Below are positions 22,286 through 32,352 of a DNA stretch of 32,390 bases, piece by piece. Location: the NCBI RefSeq assembly GCF_000344685.1, contig NW_006920417.1:733048-765437 (forward strand). The letters are read 5' to 3'. The notes under the pieces were generated by a model. That model made no database searches and was not told where the DNA came from. It worked only from the letters and a program-made list of their open reading frames with translations. This DNA comes from Gloeophyllum trabeum ATCC 11539 (lineage: Eukaryota; Basidiomycota; Agaricomycetes; Gloeophyllales; Gloeophyllaceae). Within the stretch, counting starts at the first letter, position 1. Every line of letters begins with the position of its first letter. The position numbers and the translations under genes are program-made.

Positions 22286-23567
22286 ATGCCTGCGGCCGGT
22301 ACTAGTCGTCGGCGCTCCCGTAGAGAGCCCGTGGAAGAACCTGTAGCGGAAGACCAAGGAGCGGATGCTCAGGAAGACATTGAGGAAGAGGAGAGGCCTG
22401 CGCGTCGGTCTTCCAAGGTCGTGAAGAAGGAAGTCAAGTCAGCGAGGATTAAGGTGGATGAGAGTGATGACGAGAAAGATGAGCAAGTCGAAGGGCGAAT
22501 AGACGTTACGAATTTCAAGGATCAGCCCCTTGACGTGAAGGAGGGGACGAAGCTGGGTGGACTGGCTTCTGACTGGGCTACGATGGCCAAAACCTTGAAC
22601 TCGTCGGCTTTTAATGCTCTCAAAGAGCTGGCCCCGTCCATGGCTGAGGCCGTGGACGGTGACGAGGGTAGCAAGGTGAGCTGTCCCGAAGCATGGTTTC
22701 TGCACGGTAGTTAATTCTTGATTATGAGTCCTTAATAGAGCTAGAGAGTACCATGAGAGACCTCATTGATCTTGAAAGCGAGATGGGATGCTACGAAAAG
22801 ACGCTAGACGAGCTACACCAACTAGTCATCCAAGGTGAAAAGATCGTGCGTACAACACTTCCTAGAGACGTCCCAGACACGGACGAAAATCTGGGTACAG
22901 GACGATGTCATGAGCCGTTATGAAGAGAATCTGGCAGCGAATATCGACGAGTACAAGGCCAAGACTTCGCGGCAGAAGTATGGAAAGCATCAGGCATATG
23001 TCGACTTCAGGCAACGAATATTTGTTCGTTCCCTTCGCCTATTTAATGCATGCCTTGAACTGAGTGCTGGTTGATGCCACAGGAAGTCCAACAACCTGGA
23101 CAAGCTATGCCACCTATCAACGACTTCCTACCTAAAGGTATGACAGCCTGCGCACTGTGTCGTACATACTGTTGATCTCATTCCTCCTCAAGAGGACGGC
23201 GACGACAGCGATGACGACGACGAAATCGAAATCGGGGGGATGACACAGGACTACAAATGTCCTCTGACGCTGACCATCCTCGTGAACCCTCTCACGTCGT
23301 ATGTGTTATGCCTTACATTTCCTCGCGTCCGCGCCAGCCCTGATTCGAAGCTTTGCCAGGAAACACTGCCACCATTCATTCTCTGCAGAGGCAATCAGGG
23401 ACTACCTCAAGCGCGGCCCAAAGACCTGCCCTGCCGCTGGCTGCAAACAACAATTAACCCTCGATGATTTGGAAGAAGACAAGGACCTTGCAAGGCGAGC
23501 GCAAGCCGCCGCGCGGCGAGAAGCTAGGAGGGAGCAGGATAGTGATGCAGACGAGGTCGTCGAGTGA
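22286..23567 (+). CDS. NSE2: E3 SUMO-protein ligase NSE2/MMS21 of the SMC5/6 complex
   Basis: Six exons: 22286-22675, 22741-22845, 22901-23023, 23083-23137, 23193-23298 and 23351-23567. They give 331 residues. The N-terminal 70 residues are charged and basic/acidic. Residues about 90-200 are helical (LESTMRDLIDLESEMGCYEK, MSRYEENLAANIDEYK), as expected for the arm that binds SMC5. EVQQPGQAMPPINDFLP leads to an acidic run, DDSDDDDEIEI, and then the SP-RING at 244-300. The zinc ligands are Cys266 and His268 in HCHHSF, and Cys286 and Cys291 in TCPAAGC. NSE2 attaches SUMO to cohesin, SMC5/6 and repair proteins during homologous recombination. The chosen intron 2 (55 nt) gives EKIDDVMSRYEENL. The SP-RING is complete, so an active ligase is expected. 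Confidence 0.92.
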
Positions 23568-23946
23568 CAGGTCCGCCGAGCGAGTGATTCTATCTACCTT
23601 ATATGTGTACGCAAGATCGAGCTTTTATTATCTTCGTGCATAAAGTATAATGGTCTATTTTGTCCCTTGCTATATATCATCGATATCGTCAGCTGGACTG
23701 GGACTATGCTTTACTGTCCCGGCGTGCTTGCGTCCACCTATGGTACGACTTGAGTGGTGCAAATTATAAATTAAAACTGAGGGCGGTACATGTTAGTCCG
23801 CGCCGTATATCGATGAGAACCTATGATACAAGGTGCCAGATAAACAGAGGCAAGGAGCATAGCACGAACGAGCCGTCCAACAACCGGAGCCCACCTTAGA
23901 GACGACAAGCTTGCCTGATACCGGTGCAGCATCGCAGTACCGTAGT
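23568..23946. other. Convergent gap between NSE2 and prohibitin-2
   Basis: About 380 bp between two convergent stop codons. It is AT-rich, with TATTATCTTCG and ATAAAGTATAATGG near 23626-23650 that could serve 3' end formation for NSE2. A 79-codon ORF at 23660-23899 has no domain and is not called. Confidence 0.5.
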
Positions 23947-25286
23947 TTACTTTTTCGTCTTCGTCAGGTTGACATCGTCACCCACCACTAAAATGCAATC
24001 GTTGCATCAGCCCCAGCTACGGGTGTTACCGGCCAGTGCATACCGTTGAGAAGTAGGCTCTGAGAGTCAAGCATAACCTTGTTTCCCGAGGCCGCTAAGA
24101 CGTCAGCGATGTCACGCGCAGCTTCCAGTTTCCGGAGCTCGAGGAAACCCTTGTTATTGCGTACAGCTTCTCCGATCAACTGTGCCGACTGCGCTTCACC
24201 CTCGGCTCTCACGATGATAGACTATTAGTGGATATCAGATATTTCATGCTGGCAGCCAGGCGACAAGAGTACTCACCGCCTTCTCCTGCACGGCTTGATC
24301 GACCAAGAAGGCGGCACGGAGCGCTGTTTGTTGCGCAACCTGTCGGACATGAGCCGGAGCCGACCAACGACCTCAGTTCAATGAGCCTACCTGCTTGGCT
24401 TCGACGGCGTGCGTGAACTCCGGTGAGAACGCGACGTGTGTTATTGACACGTCGTCCAGCATGATATGGAATTTCAGTCCCCGCCTCGTCAGCTCTTCAC
24501 GGACAAGGCGCGACACCTAAATTGATCTGATATGAAGCCGGCGACACTCGGCTGCAGTGGCACGATGGCTTACCTGCTCACGCTGCGTAATAAGCTGGCT
24601 GGCATTGAACTGCGCGACAACGCTCTTCAGCACTTCGTTCACTATTGAGGGGAGCACCCGCTCGTCGTAGTCGAGTCCCAGTTCCCGGTAGACTGCGGGC
24701 AATTCGTGGGGGTTCGGCCGGGAGAGCACACGGCAGGTGATGTTGACCATCTGAAGATCTAAGCCCTGAGGGTTACTCTGCGAATATGGCGGTAGTGGGG
24801 AGCGAAAGAACCTTTAGTGCCCGTAAGACTGGCGATATTCCGTGGCTTTGCACGGATGTCGTAGATGATGGGGGTCTCGAACCATGGGATCTACGCAACT
24901 GAGAAAGGCTTGTCGAAGTGCAGAGTATTTGACACTCACTCTGATATGTGTTCCTTCCGAGTAAACATCCTCAGTGACTCCGTGCAACCTGAACACAATT
25001 TAGAGGGACACGAGGATCCTAGATTGTAGGGCTTCACCGAGTATACTTGATGGCACGGTGACCACCGTCAACTAATGTGTAAAAATTTAGTGTTCCTGAA
25101 GTACTACAGGACTGTGAACGAACCGTTGAACAGGCCCTCATTAATCAAGAAGCCTCCGCCAACGACCGCGACTAGCAAGCCGGTTCCCGTGAACAGTCCT
25201 CTGCCTCCACCCGGGAGACCGCCGCCCTGTCTGCCCGCATTTTGAACTTGTCGAGCAAGGCGCCTGAAGGCTTCCTGACCGTTCAT
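23947..25286 (-). CDS. PHB2: Prohibitin-2, subunit of the mitochondrial prohibitin complex
   Basis: Nine exons in transcription order: 25286-25124, 25071-25038, 24988-24940, 24890-24812, 24758-24574, 24516-24391, 24339-24277, 24221-24044 and 23987-23947. They give 305 residues, the family size. With PHB1 it builds a ring in the inner membrane that chaperones new proteins and restrains the m-AAA protease. A Gly-rich N-terminus is followed by the membrane anchor [16 protein letters not shown] (about 35-50). The SPFH/PHB domain carries [48 protein letters not shown], and [20 protein letters not shown]. The C-terminal coiled coil has [13 protein letters not shown] and [18 protein letters not shown]. 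This pattern is PHB2 rather than PHB1. The last exon replaces a shorter open read-through and gives the ending [13 protein letters not shown]. Nothing is broken. Confidence 0.95.
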
Positions 25287-25504
25287 GGTGGTGGCTCGCG
25301 GTCGATCGTTCCAGTGACGAGAGCCTCAGCAAGTGCTTGCAGGACGCGCGAGCTCGTGCCGGTGCCGCGAGTCGATGAGCAAATGCTTTCGGGTGTTGCC
25401 GCCGGCATTCCTGCGTCCATCTCCCCTGTGGCTTTTGCAGAAGTCATCTGTATCTTGCTTGCTTCTGCTTCATATCTGAACGCATTCTAATGATCGTCGT
25501 GCAT
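25287..25504. promoter_or_regulatory. Bidirectional promoter between prohibitin-2 and PQ-loop transporter
   Basis: The divergent start codons are 218 bp apart. The first part continues an open frame on the plus strand without gene-like content. No TATA box is evident. Both leaders must be short. Confidence 0.55.
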
Positions 25505-26718
25505 ATGACTGCCCACGGAGATCTGAGTAGCATCGTATGTTCCTGCAAGATCCGCAATGGCAATAGAGCTCAATTCATTTCTACCAAATAGTTAGGCTGG
25601 GTGTCTATCGCCTGCTGGTGAGCACGCTTTAGGTTTAGCGGTACACACAGAAGCTCATTCATTTAAGGGTCGTTGTATACTCTCCGCAGATTATTGAAAA
25701 CTTCCGATTAAAATCCGGAGAGGGATTGAGCGTAGCCTTTGTCTCTATATGGCTGCTGGGCGATTTGTGCAATCTAGGCGGTGCGGTTATGGCTGGCCTG
25801 CTGCCTACTGTCATCATCCTCGCGGTATACGTAAGCCTCAAAGTGTATTTTTCATGACGATTGTTGAAGGTGTTCGCTCTGCAAGTATACGTTGTGTGAC
25901 GTTATCTTGCTGGTCCAGATATACTATTACAGATGGACCAGCAAGCGCGAGGGCCCGAGTATGGTATCTGACGTCGCGCCCGATATCACCACTGTCGGGG
26001 AGGAGACCCCTTTGTTATCTGATAGTAGGGAGAGTTCCAGAGAAGAATTTTCAGTAAGGCGGGAGTTTGTCAAGTTCGGAGGAGCCTTGCTCTTCGTTTT
26101 CGCAGCCGGTGTGCTCGGTTGGTGGATCAGCGGCTATATTGGCAAGGCAGAAGGAAGTCCGAACAGTCCAGATGATCACCTTGAATGGCGGAGCCAGGTC
26201 TTAGGTTGGATAAGTGCAGCTTTGTATAGTAAGTTCGATGTTACATCATTATTCCACTATCCTCAACTCGGCCTCGAAGTTGGTGCCCGCATTCCCCAGA
26301 TCTGTGAGTGGCTCGTCAGAGCTTCTCGGGATTTCGTAAAATACTGACGGGCCAATAGTCAAAAATTTCAAGACAAGGTGTGAAGGCCTGTCGCCCTTTC
26401 TGTTCGTATTTTCGATCACGGGGAACACAACGTATGCGCTGTCCATCTGTGCGGCGTCTATGGCTCCGAAGTATCTACTGAAAAACGCGTCCTGGTTGGC
26501 CGGTGCGTACTACGCTATTCTTACATCTTAGACCCGTTGATAAATAACCGGTGTTTGCCAGGAAGCGTCTTGACCATTTTCCTGGACGTTTTCGTGAGTA
26601 CCCAGAAGTTTCTCGGTGCTGGCTGGTATCTGACCGGTCTTTCCGCCTGCTGCAGGTCCTCTGCCAGTTCTTCTACTACCGCTCTGTGGAGCGGGGCAAC
26701 ACGCAACCGCTCTCATGA
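25505..26718 (+). CDS. PQ-loop repeat transporter (Ypq1/PQLC2-type vacuolar cationic amino acid transporter)
   Basis: Eight exons: 25505-25534, 25592-25617, 25668-25830, 25886-26228, 26280-26303, 26359-26502, 26562-26593 and 26656-26718. They give 274 residues with about seven membrane spans. The two PQ-loop signatures are VVVYSPQIIENF (Pro25-Gln26) and IGARIPQIFKNF (Pro193-Gln194). They are followed by the usual LSVAFVSIWLLGDLCNLGGA and LSPFLFVFSITGNTTYALSI. In yeast, Ypq1-3 move lysine and arginine across the vacuolar membrane, and the human relative PQLC2 does so in lysosomes. A loop holds EETPLL at 112-117, an ExxxLL dileucine motif of the kind used for AP-3 sorting to the vacuole. The first exon encodes only ten residues (MTAHGDLSSI). 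It was accepted because it joins exactly to LGWVSIACW. Confidence 0.9.
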
Positions 26719-27484
26719 AGTACATGTACTGAGCGGAGTACAGGCAGCTTTAATACAGGAAGTACGTGTATTGTTAGGTAACTGCTGTCGTAGATTACCA
26801 CCGTATAATCGGTTACACTACAAACTCTATCGTAGACGATCGAGTCTGATGGTAGTGCGTCTTTGTAAAGCGGGCGATAAGAGGTCGTAAATGGCGTGCA
26901 GAGCCGGCTGAAGGTCCGCTTGCGGAAGGCAGACTTGGGAACGGCTCTGGTACAAACGAGTCCCTTGCCCTCGTGTATAAGCTGCAGCCTCGTTGCGCTC
27001 CTCGTGCCTGCAGATGCACACCCGCCATCCCACGTTTCCGTCAACTTCAGGCAATTTCGACCGTCTTCACCTGCCCGAACGAAAGCATGCCCCGGCCTCG
27101 TGCTTGTCACGATCGAAATTCGGCAGGTATTCTGAGGGCGCCTCTATCTGCTCACCATCTTGACTTTGCTTAAAATGCGCCTTGTCTTCTTCTTCTCGAG
27201 GCGGTCTTTGCGCCCTCGCCTTCCGACAGTGACGGGGAACATGTCTGCGTGAACAGGAGGTATGTTGCAGCTGTGCCTTGTACCCAGTCAAGACCCCTCT
27301 CACTTCAGACAAGGCGCCACAGTATCGAGCAGCTTTCAGGACTGAGGTGTCTTTCTTCCGGACCCACAAACGCGTAGGTCATTGTCATGTCAAACGTGAA
27401 ACAAGGACCCTGACAATTTAAGGTCACAAAGATCCTCCCTTGACACACAAGTTCTCGCTCAACACTTCTATCCTTGCACTGACT
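26719..27484. other. Intergenic region between PQ-loop transporter and F-box gene
   Basis: This 766-bp gap contains overlapping short ORFs on both strands (for example 26676-27110 minus and 27067-27369 minus). None has a domain or a splice partner. It should hold the transporter's 3' UTR and the F-box gene promoter. No repeat or RNA gene was recognised. Confidence 0.45.
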
Positions 27485-29504
27485 ATGTCGCTCTCATCCG
27501 TCTACCTGGTGCCCGATTATACGACGCCTGACGATTCATGGAACGCCCAGCCATCGAGGATCTCTCGGACACGGTATCAGTCGGTGCAGACAACGGCAGC
27601 GCACAGTGGCCCTGTCCCCCATGTTCCATCCACCTCCCGGCGCGGAAAGATACCGCCAGACGTTTGCACTGCATTCCAAGGACGGCATACTGGCTCTACG
27701 CATATAGGGGAGAGAAAGAGGGGGAAGGATGGGTTGGGAAACTTGAACCCCGAGTCGATACCCCATCTTCGGGAAGCTATCCAGACGCTGGAGCATAAGA
27801 TGGCGAATCTCATGAGTGCCCGAGATATGCTGGAATCGCGACTGGAACAAGCCGTACGTCTCCAATCGCCCATCCAGCGCTTACCCAGCGAGCTTCTGGC
27901 GTCCATATTTGTTGTGGGTGTTCTCGACATGCCGGAGGAAGATTCATTGAGCGTCTCCGCTATTATGCTGGTGTGTAGACACTGGGCGGAGGTAGCTCTG
28001 AACACGCCGGCGTTGTGGGCGAGGTTGGTCCTGCGTAGCCAGAAGTCTATCGAGAGGGCGAAGCTCAAGCTGGTGCGATCGAAGTTGGCGCCCCTGGATA
28101 TCACCCTAGACTTCAATCCGCGGCTGGAATCTACGGGTCATATAACGCAGAATGTTGTCCATGCGATGGACGTACTGCGGCCGAGCATCTACCGGTGGCG
28201 ATCATTCTCGTTGATCGTATCGAATAGGCCTCAAGCGCATGCAGCACTTCAGCGATGCAGAGACCCTGCGCCTCTCCTGCAAGCCCTGTCCATACAGGTG
28301 TCAAATTCGATGCAAGACGATCACTATTCCATTCCGCCGTTGCCCCTTTTCAACGAGCAGCTGCCTCAGCTACGTTCCGTTTCCTTCACGTCTTTCAACT
28401 TCGGGTGGGATCGGTGCCTGGTTAGTGGATTACGGGTGTTGAAACTAGCAGGATACTGGGAAGACTTTGCGCCCTCGGTAGCTCAAGTCATGGATATCCT
28501 CCGGGCGTGTCCCAAGCTTGAGGAATTCTCACTCAGGAACATGTCCGATGTCGAACCTGAACCCGGTTCCGCTTGGGAAGATCCGCCTGGAGAGTATGCT
28601 GACGACACCTTTGCAGCTACTCATCCACAGCGCGGGATGATTCATCTTCCCAAGCTGTCCAAGATGTCTTTCTACTACTCTGGTATCTTGCGCACCCAGG
28701 CGATTTTGAGTCAACTTGTTTTCCCCTCTCTCGAGCGACTTGAATTGGCATACCTTGACGACGTGACGCCGTTGCTGAAGTACTTGATGCGACAATCGCT
28801 GACGTCCTTACCTCTGCGGCATCTACGGATCGAGGCCAGCTTCTTCGGTGAACTGAAACTGATGATGTTTCTCAAGCGGTTAACGGCTTTGACGACGCTG
28901 GACCTGGTGGACGCTGACGATGTCTCACCCAATCTCCTCAAAGTCAGTCCTCATTTTCTTCACCCTTCTTGTCAGACTAACGCGAATCGAACAGGGTTTA
29001 TCGACCCCAGCGTCTGCTCAAACTTGGATCTGTCCAAAGCTCGAGAAGCTTGAGTTGGCAGGATGCTCTGGTATTGACTGGGACTCAGTTCGCACGTTCG
29101 TCGATTCTCGCTTGCCGCCTCAGTCTCGCGCGTTCCCTCGTCAGCATGTTTCGCCATGTCCATCTTCATCTTCCTCTCCATCGTCGGCCTGTATCCAACT
29201 ACCTCCCGTTTCGATATCGGCTTCTGGGTCATTTCAACTCGCCGGTCCTCCCTTGTCGGCGGTGTCCGCTTCATCGCAAGCTCAGCTGTCTTCGTCGAGA
29301 GCAGGTGTTGTTGCCTTACGAGGCGCAGCCTCTGGTGTTGGCGCTATTGCGAGTGTCACCCACCGGTGGCCTAGGAGACTGAAGAGCATCGACTTGAGTC
29401 GGTGTCATCAGATTACGAAGGAGATGGTGCAGTGGTTGCGAGTCTATATACCCGAAGTGAAGAGTGACGCTGCTAGAGGGGAAAGTACGTGGGCTGAGCG
29501 GTGA
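27485..29504 (+). CDS. F-box protein with leucine-rich repeats (agaricomycete type)
   Basis: Two exons, 27485-28942 and 28995-29504, give 655 residues. A disordered N-terminus (1-90) is followed by a coiled coil (LREAIQTLEHKMANLMSA, about 95-125). Next comes the F-box, IQRLPSELLASIF, with SAIMLVCRHWAEVALNTPALWARL directly after it. This coiled coil plus F-box layout is very common in mushroom genomes. Degenerate leucine-rich repeats follow (LRSVSFTSFNF, LRVLKLAG, LEEFSLRNMS, LERLELAYLDD, LRHLRIEASFFG, LTTLDLVDADD, LEKLELAGCSG). A Ser/Pro/Ala-rich stretch of about 90 residues separates the last two repeats, after which LKSIDLSRCHQITKEMVQWL resumes. It is probably an SCF ubiquitin ligase substrate receptor, with unknown substrate. 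The first in-frame ATG was used. A missed intron near the 3' end is possible. Confidence 0.85.
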
Positions 29505-30257
29505 GTTGACGTTGGTTGGTTCAGGATGTCCGTTGTTCCGTCGGGACGGTATCTTTCATTGCTATGATACTTGTGCTTTCTCAACTTTGCTTTCCTCTCT
29601 GCTTTCAGCGTTGCTAATTGGATCATAGATGTCTCTGATTTTGTCCCCATAGTTTATTCATCTTGGAAGGTTTCATCAAGTATTGTACTACCAGTGTATT
29701 TCTACCGTATCATCCATCTCTCGCGCATAACTATCATTGCATCATTTGCATTCTTCCACGAACGTCTGGGTCCAGTTGAGGTTGCTCGGGGACTATCGCT
29801 TGTGGGCGGTGTTCGGAGGAGTATAACGCCTGTGTTCGCAACGGCACACAACATGTAAAAGCGACGAGAGCACGTACGGTCCTTTTGCAATTCGTTCAGT
29901 TTCATGCCTCATACAAGATCACACCTGCCTTCCGAGTCTCCAATCAGATTAGCTGCAGGCAATCTAGAGGCAGGTAGAGGTCGCTTGTCATCAGGTATCC
30001 CCTTGCTGCTTGTTCTTCAAGTTACGAGTAGAGTCAACCATCATCCACATAATATGGATACATATGAAGTATATTCCAGCTTGCCGCCTTGCCCTTGCGG
30101 GCCATTGTGCTACTCAATGACCATGAGTCGGGTGTCAGTATCGAGAAAAATATAGATACAAAGCTACCCCGTTCGTACTGTCTGTGTGCTTCGCGATAAT
30201 GAATACACATGAAAGTAGTACCCCACTCACTGGTGCGTCCCGTCCACTCCCTGAAGG
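29505..30257. other. Convergent gap between F-box and G-patch genes
   Basis: About 750 bp lie between two convergent stop codons. Short ORFs (29571-29858 plus, 29904-30155 plus) show no domain. The content is AT-rich and fits 3' UTRs on both sides. No repeat or RNA gene was recognised. Confidence 0.5.
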
Positions 30258-31706
30258 TCAGCTATTCAAATAACTGATCAGCCTGCGCCGCTCGTCCTCT
30301 TCCCTTCGTCTCATCCTCTCGAAGCCCCTGCGTCCACGTCCGACCTCCTTTTGCTTGCGCCGCATCTCTTCTCCCCGCCGAATGTGCTCCCGCATCGCCT
30401 CGCTCTCGCGCGTGTGCGTCACCTTCTTCGCCTTCTTTCGCCGCACGCGTCGGTGGTGCAACCCAATGCCCAGTTTATCTGCCTTCAGGACGGTGGGAAG
30501 CGGTGTCAAGAGGGTGGTGCGCGTCGGGTCGGGCTCGAACTCTTCGTCTTGCTCGTATTCCTCCTCAGCGGATTCCGAGTCGGACAGGGTAGCGTCCGAG
30601 TCCTCCGCCCGATCGAGCGCTGTGTTTCGTCCCACTGGGCCCGTGAACTCATCGAACCCATCTTCCTCTTCGGTCTGTGATCCGTCAGCGTCGCCAGTTA
30701 AATCAATGATCTCTGCCTCCTTCTGCCCCTCGCTGCTCACAACCTCGTCCACATCAATCACCTCCAATTCCTCTTCCTTCACGGTCGCCTCCTTTTGTTT
30801 CTCCTTCTCCTTCCCAGCTTCTTTCCCATCCCTCCTTACTCTCCTAACATTCACACCCAACCCCTCTCCTTCCCTCCACCCGCCCTTCTCCAGCATCCGC
30901 CACCCTACATTCTCCGGGCCGAGATGGAGAAACACCGGTGGCTTGTATTCTTTCGCCTTCCCGTCACCAGATTTCTTGTCGGGCGGCGGGTCGCGTGCGA
31001 GCAGGTCCGCCAGGGTGGACGCTGTCCGCGAGGGGGGCGGGGTCGGAGCGAGAGGTCGGGTAGTGAACCAGTTGTTTGTGGGAGAGCGGCGGGCCGCTGG
31101 ACCGAGCTGGGTTATTGTTTGAAATTGCGGTCGGGGGCGTAATTTGGATGGAAGCATGGAACTTGAGGATGCGCTTGGGGTCGCACTTGGGGTAGAGTTC
31201 ACTTGCATGGCAGAACCCGCATCCCCCCACTCCTGCTGCTGCTGCCTCGACCCCAGCCCCGGGGCATCACTCTTTGCATCGTCATCGCTGCCCTCCTTGC
31301 CCCTCTCCAGCCTATCGAGCTCAGCAGCCCTCTCCTCCCGTGAAGCCACCAACGCCCTATACCATCCCGCCACCTTTTCCTTCCCATCCTCCGCGCCTTC
31401 CCGGGCCTTCCCTTTCCCCTTCGAATCACCCTCATCGAACAACCAATCGGCTCCGCCTATGATGTTCCCAGACTCGTCGTGCCTCACCCGCGCTCTGACA
31501 AATTTTGGTGCCCGCCTCCGCGCGCCGAAGGTAGGCTCTCTGCGCCAGGCCTCCTCCAGATCCTCCTCGCGCTCGCGGGGCCGCGCTACCGGGGCAGGAG
31601 ACGGCGAGCGAGAGGACGAAGAGACGGCCTGCCCGGTCTCGCGCAAGAAGCGGTCGCGCTGCGAGGGCGAGTACGAGGAGCGGATGTAGTGTGTTACTGT
31701 AGCCAT
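30258..31706 (-). CDS. G-patch domain protein with a split G-patch and SUMO-interaction-like motifs
   Basis: A single exon of 482 residues, starting at the first ATG (MATVTHYIRSSYSP). Residues 262-284, LGPENVGWRMLEKGGWREGE plus GLG, are the first half of a G-patch, the glycine-rich module that activates DEAH-box RNA helicases such as Prp43 and Prp2. The second half appears much later as TVLKADKLGIGLHHRR (405-420). The 120-residue insert between them is strongly charged. It carries two hydrophobic-acidic motifs, LEVIDVDEVV (314-323) and EIIDLTGDAD (332-341), which look like SUMO-interacting motifs. The N-terminal part has REREEDLEEAWRREPTFGAR and a WLFDEG segment. The C-terminus is very basic (RRKKAKK, RRGFERMRRREEDERRR), so nuclear RNA work is likely. 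The partner helicase is unknown. The opposite-strand 255-codon ORF is a composition artefact. Confidence 0.85.
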   Translation of the reverse strand: MATVTHYIRSSYSPSQRDRFLRETGQAVSSSSRSPSPAPVARPREREEDLEEAWRREPTFGARRRAPKFVRARVRHDESGNIIGGADWLFDEGDSKGKGKAREGAEDGKEKVAGWYRALVASREERAAELDRLERGKEGSDDDAKSDAPGLGSRQQQQEWGDAGSAMQVNSTPSATPSASSSSMLPSKLRPRPQFQTITQLGPAARRSPTNNWFTTRPLAPTPPPSRTASTLADLLARDPPPDKKSGDGKAKEYKPPVFLHLGPENVGWRMLEKGGWREGEGLGVNVRRVRRDGKEAGKEKEKQKEATVKEEELEVIDVDEVVSSEGQKEAEIIDLTGDADGSQTEEEDGFDEFTGPVGRNTALDRAEDSDATLSDSESAEEEYEQDEEFEPDPTRTTLLTPLPTVLKADKLGIGLHHRRVRRKKAKKVTHTRESEAMREHIRRGEEMRRKQKEVGRGRRGFERMRRREEDERRRLISYLNS

Positions 31707-32338
31707 GTCGATTATGCTCCCGCCTCAGGAATGAGAATTAATGGTAGCGTATAGTTGTCTATCCGTTGTGGTCTAGAGCAGGGTAGTGTTTGTCTATGAG
31801 CAGGCACACATGAGATGATAGTTGAGCTGATGCAACCTGTGGCCATTGTGACTGACTTACCACAAACGTCGCTTACAAATATGTACATGTATGGGGCCCT
31901 AACCCTAGCGTCGGCGACATCCCTGTGGACTCTCGCACATCGGACAACTCAATATATGATGCTGACCTGAACCCGGTCGTGAATGTCAAACCGTAAGAAG
32001 TAATATACAGCCAAAGCAATATGTAATACTCATTTTGAGATTGTTTAGTCCAGCAATAGACAGTAAGGAATATCAAATATGACATTAGCTGCCGTTAAGG
32101 GGAATATATCTGCCCGTAGGCAACCTTTCTCTCCATGTTATATGTGATGACATATAACATATATGGGGACGGTTACCACCCGAGAGTTATAACTTAAGTA
32201 TATAACGAGAGTGTACGCAACACAGTATTCCAAATATGGCTCAGCATATGGGTACTTGTGATATAATTTACCAGATTCACGCATCAGAATCCACTTCAGC
32301 CTGTGAACAATATGTCATATATGGCTTTCAATCGATAT
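31707..32338. other. AT-rich right intergenic region
   Basis: Upstream of the G-patch gene lies its promoter. Further right the sequence is AT-rich, with several ATATATGG/CATATA-type words and one long palindrome (listed separately). The ORF at 31873-32085 (minus) has no domain. No gene is supported. Confidence 0.5.
32135..32160. repeat. Perfect inverted repeat, 10-bp arms
   Basis: ATGTTATATG and CATATAACAT flank a six-base TGATGA spacer. The arms are perfectly complementary. It lies in an AT-rich gene-free stretch, and related words (ATATGTCATATATGG) occur around 32310-32323. It could form a cruciform or be a protein-binding palindrome. Confidence 0.6.
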
Positions 32339-32352
32339 TGAGTGGGCCGCCG

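Noticed and set aside
22808..22888. 31-nt introns in NSE2 that would give IQETSQTRTKIW or EKITRTKIW
   Set aside because: Such introns are below the size of all others in the window. A 55-nt intron (22846-22900) with GTGCGT donor and TACAG acceptor joins EKI to DDVMSRY in frame.
23988..24043. Read-through end of prohibitin-2 ([18 protein letters not shown])
   Set aside because: A GTATGC donor and TTTTAG acceptor give the family-like ending [14 protein letters not shown].
30355..31122. Long plus-strand ORF (255 codons) opposite the G-patch gene
   Set aside because: It is extremely Ser/Phe/Pro-rich, the mirror image of an acidic/basic charged coding strand. The minus-strand frame has a G-patch and is open over 482 codons.
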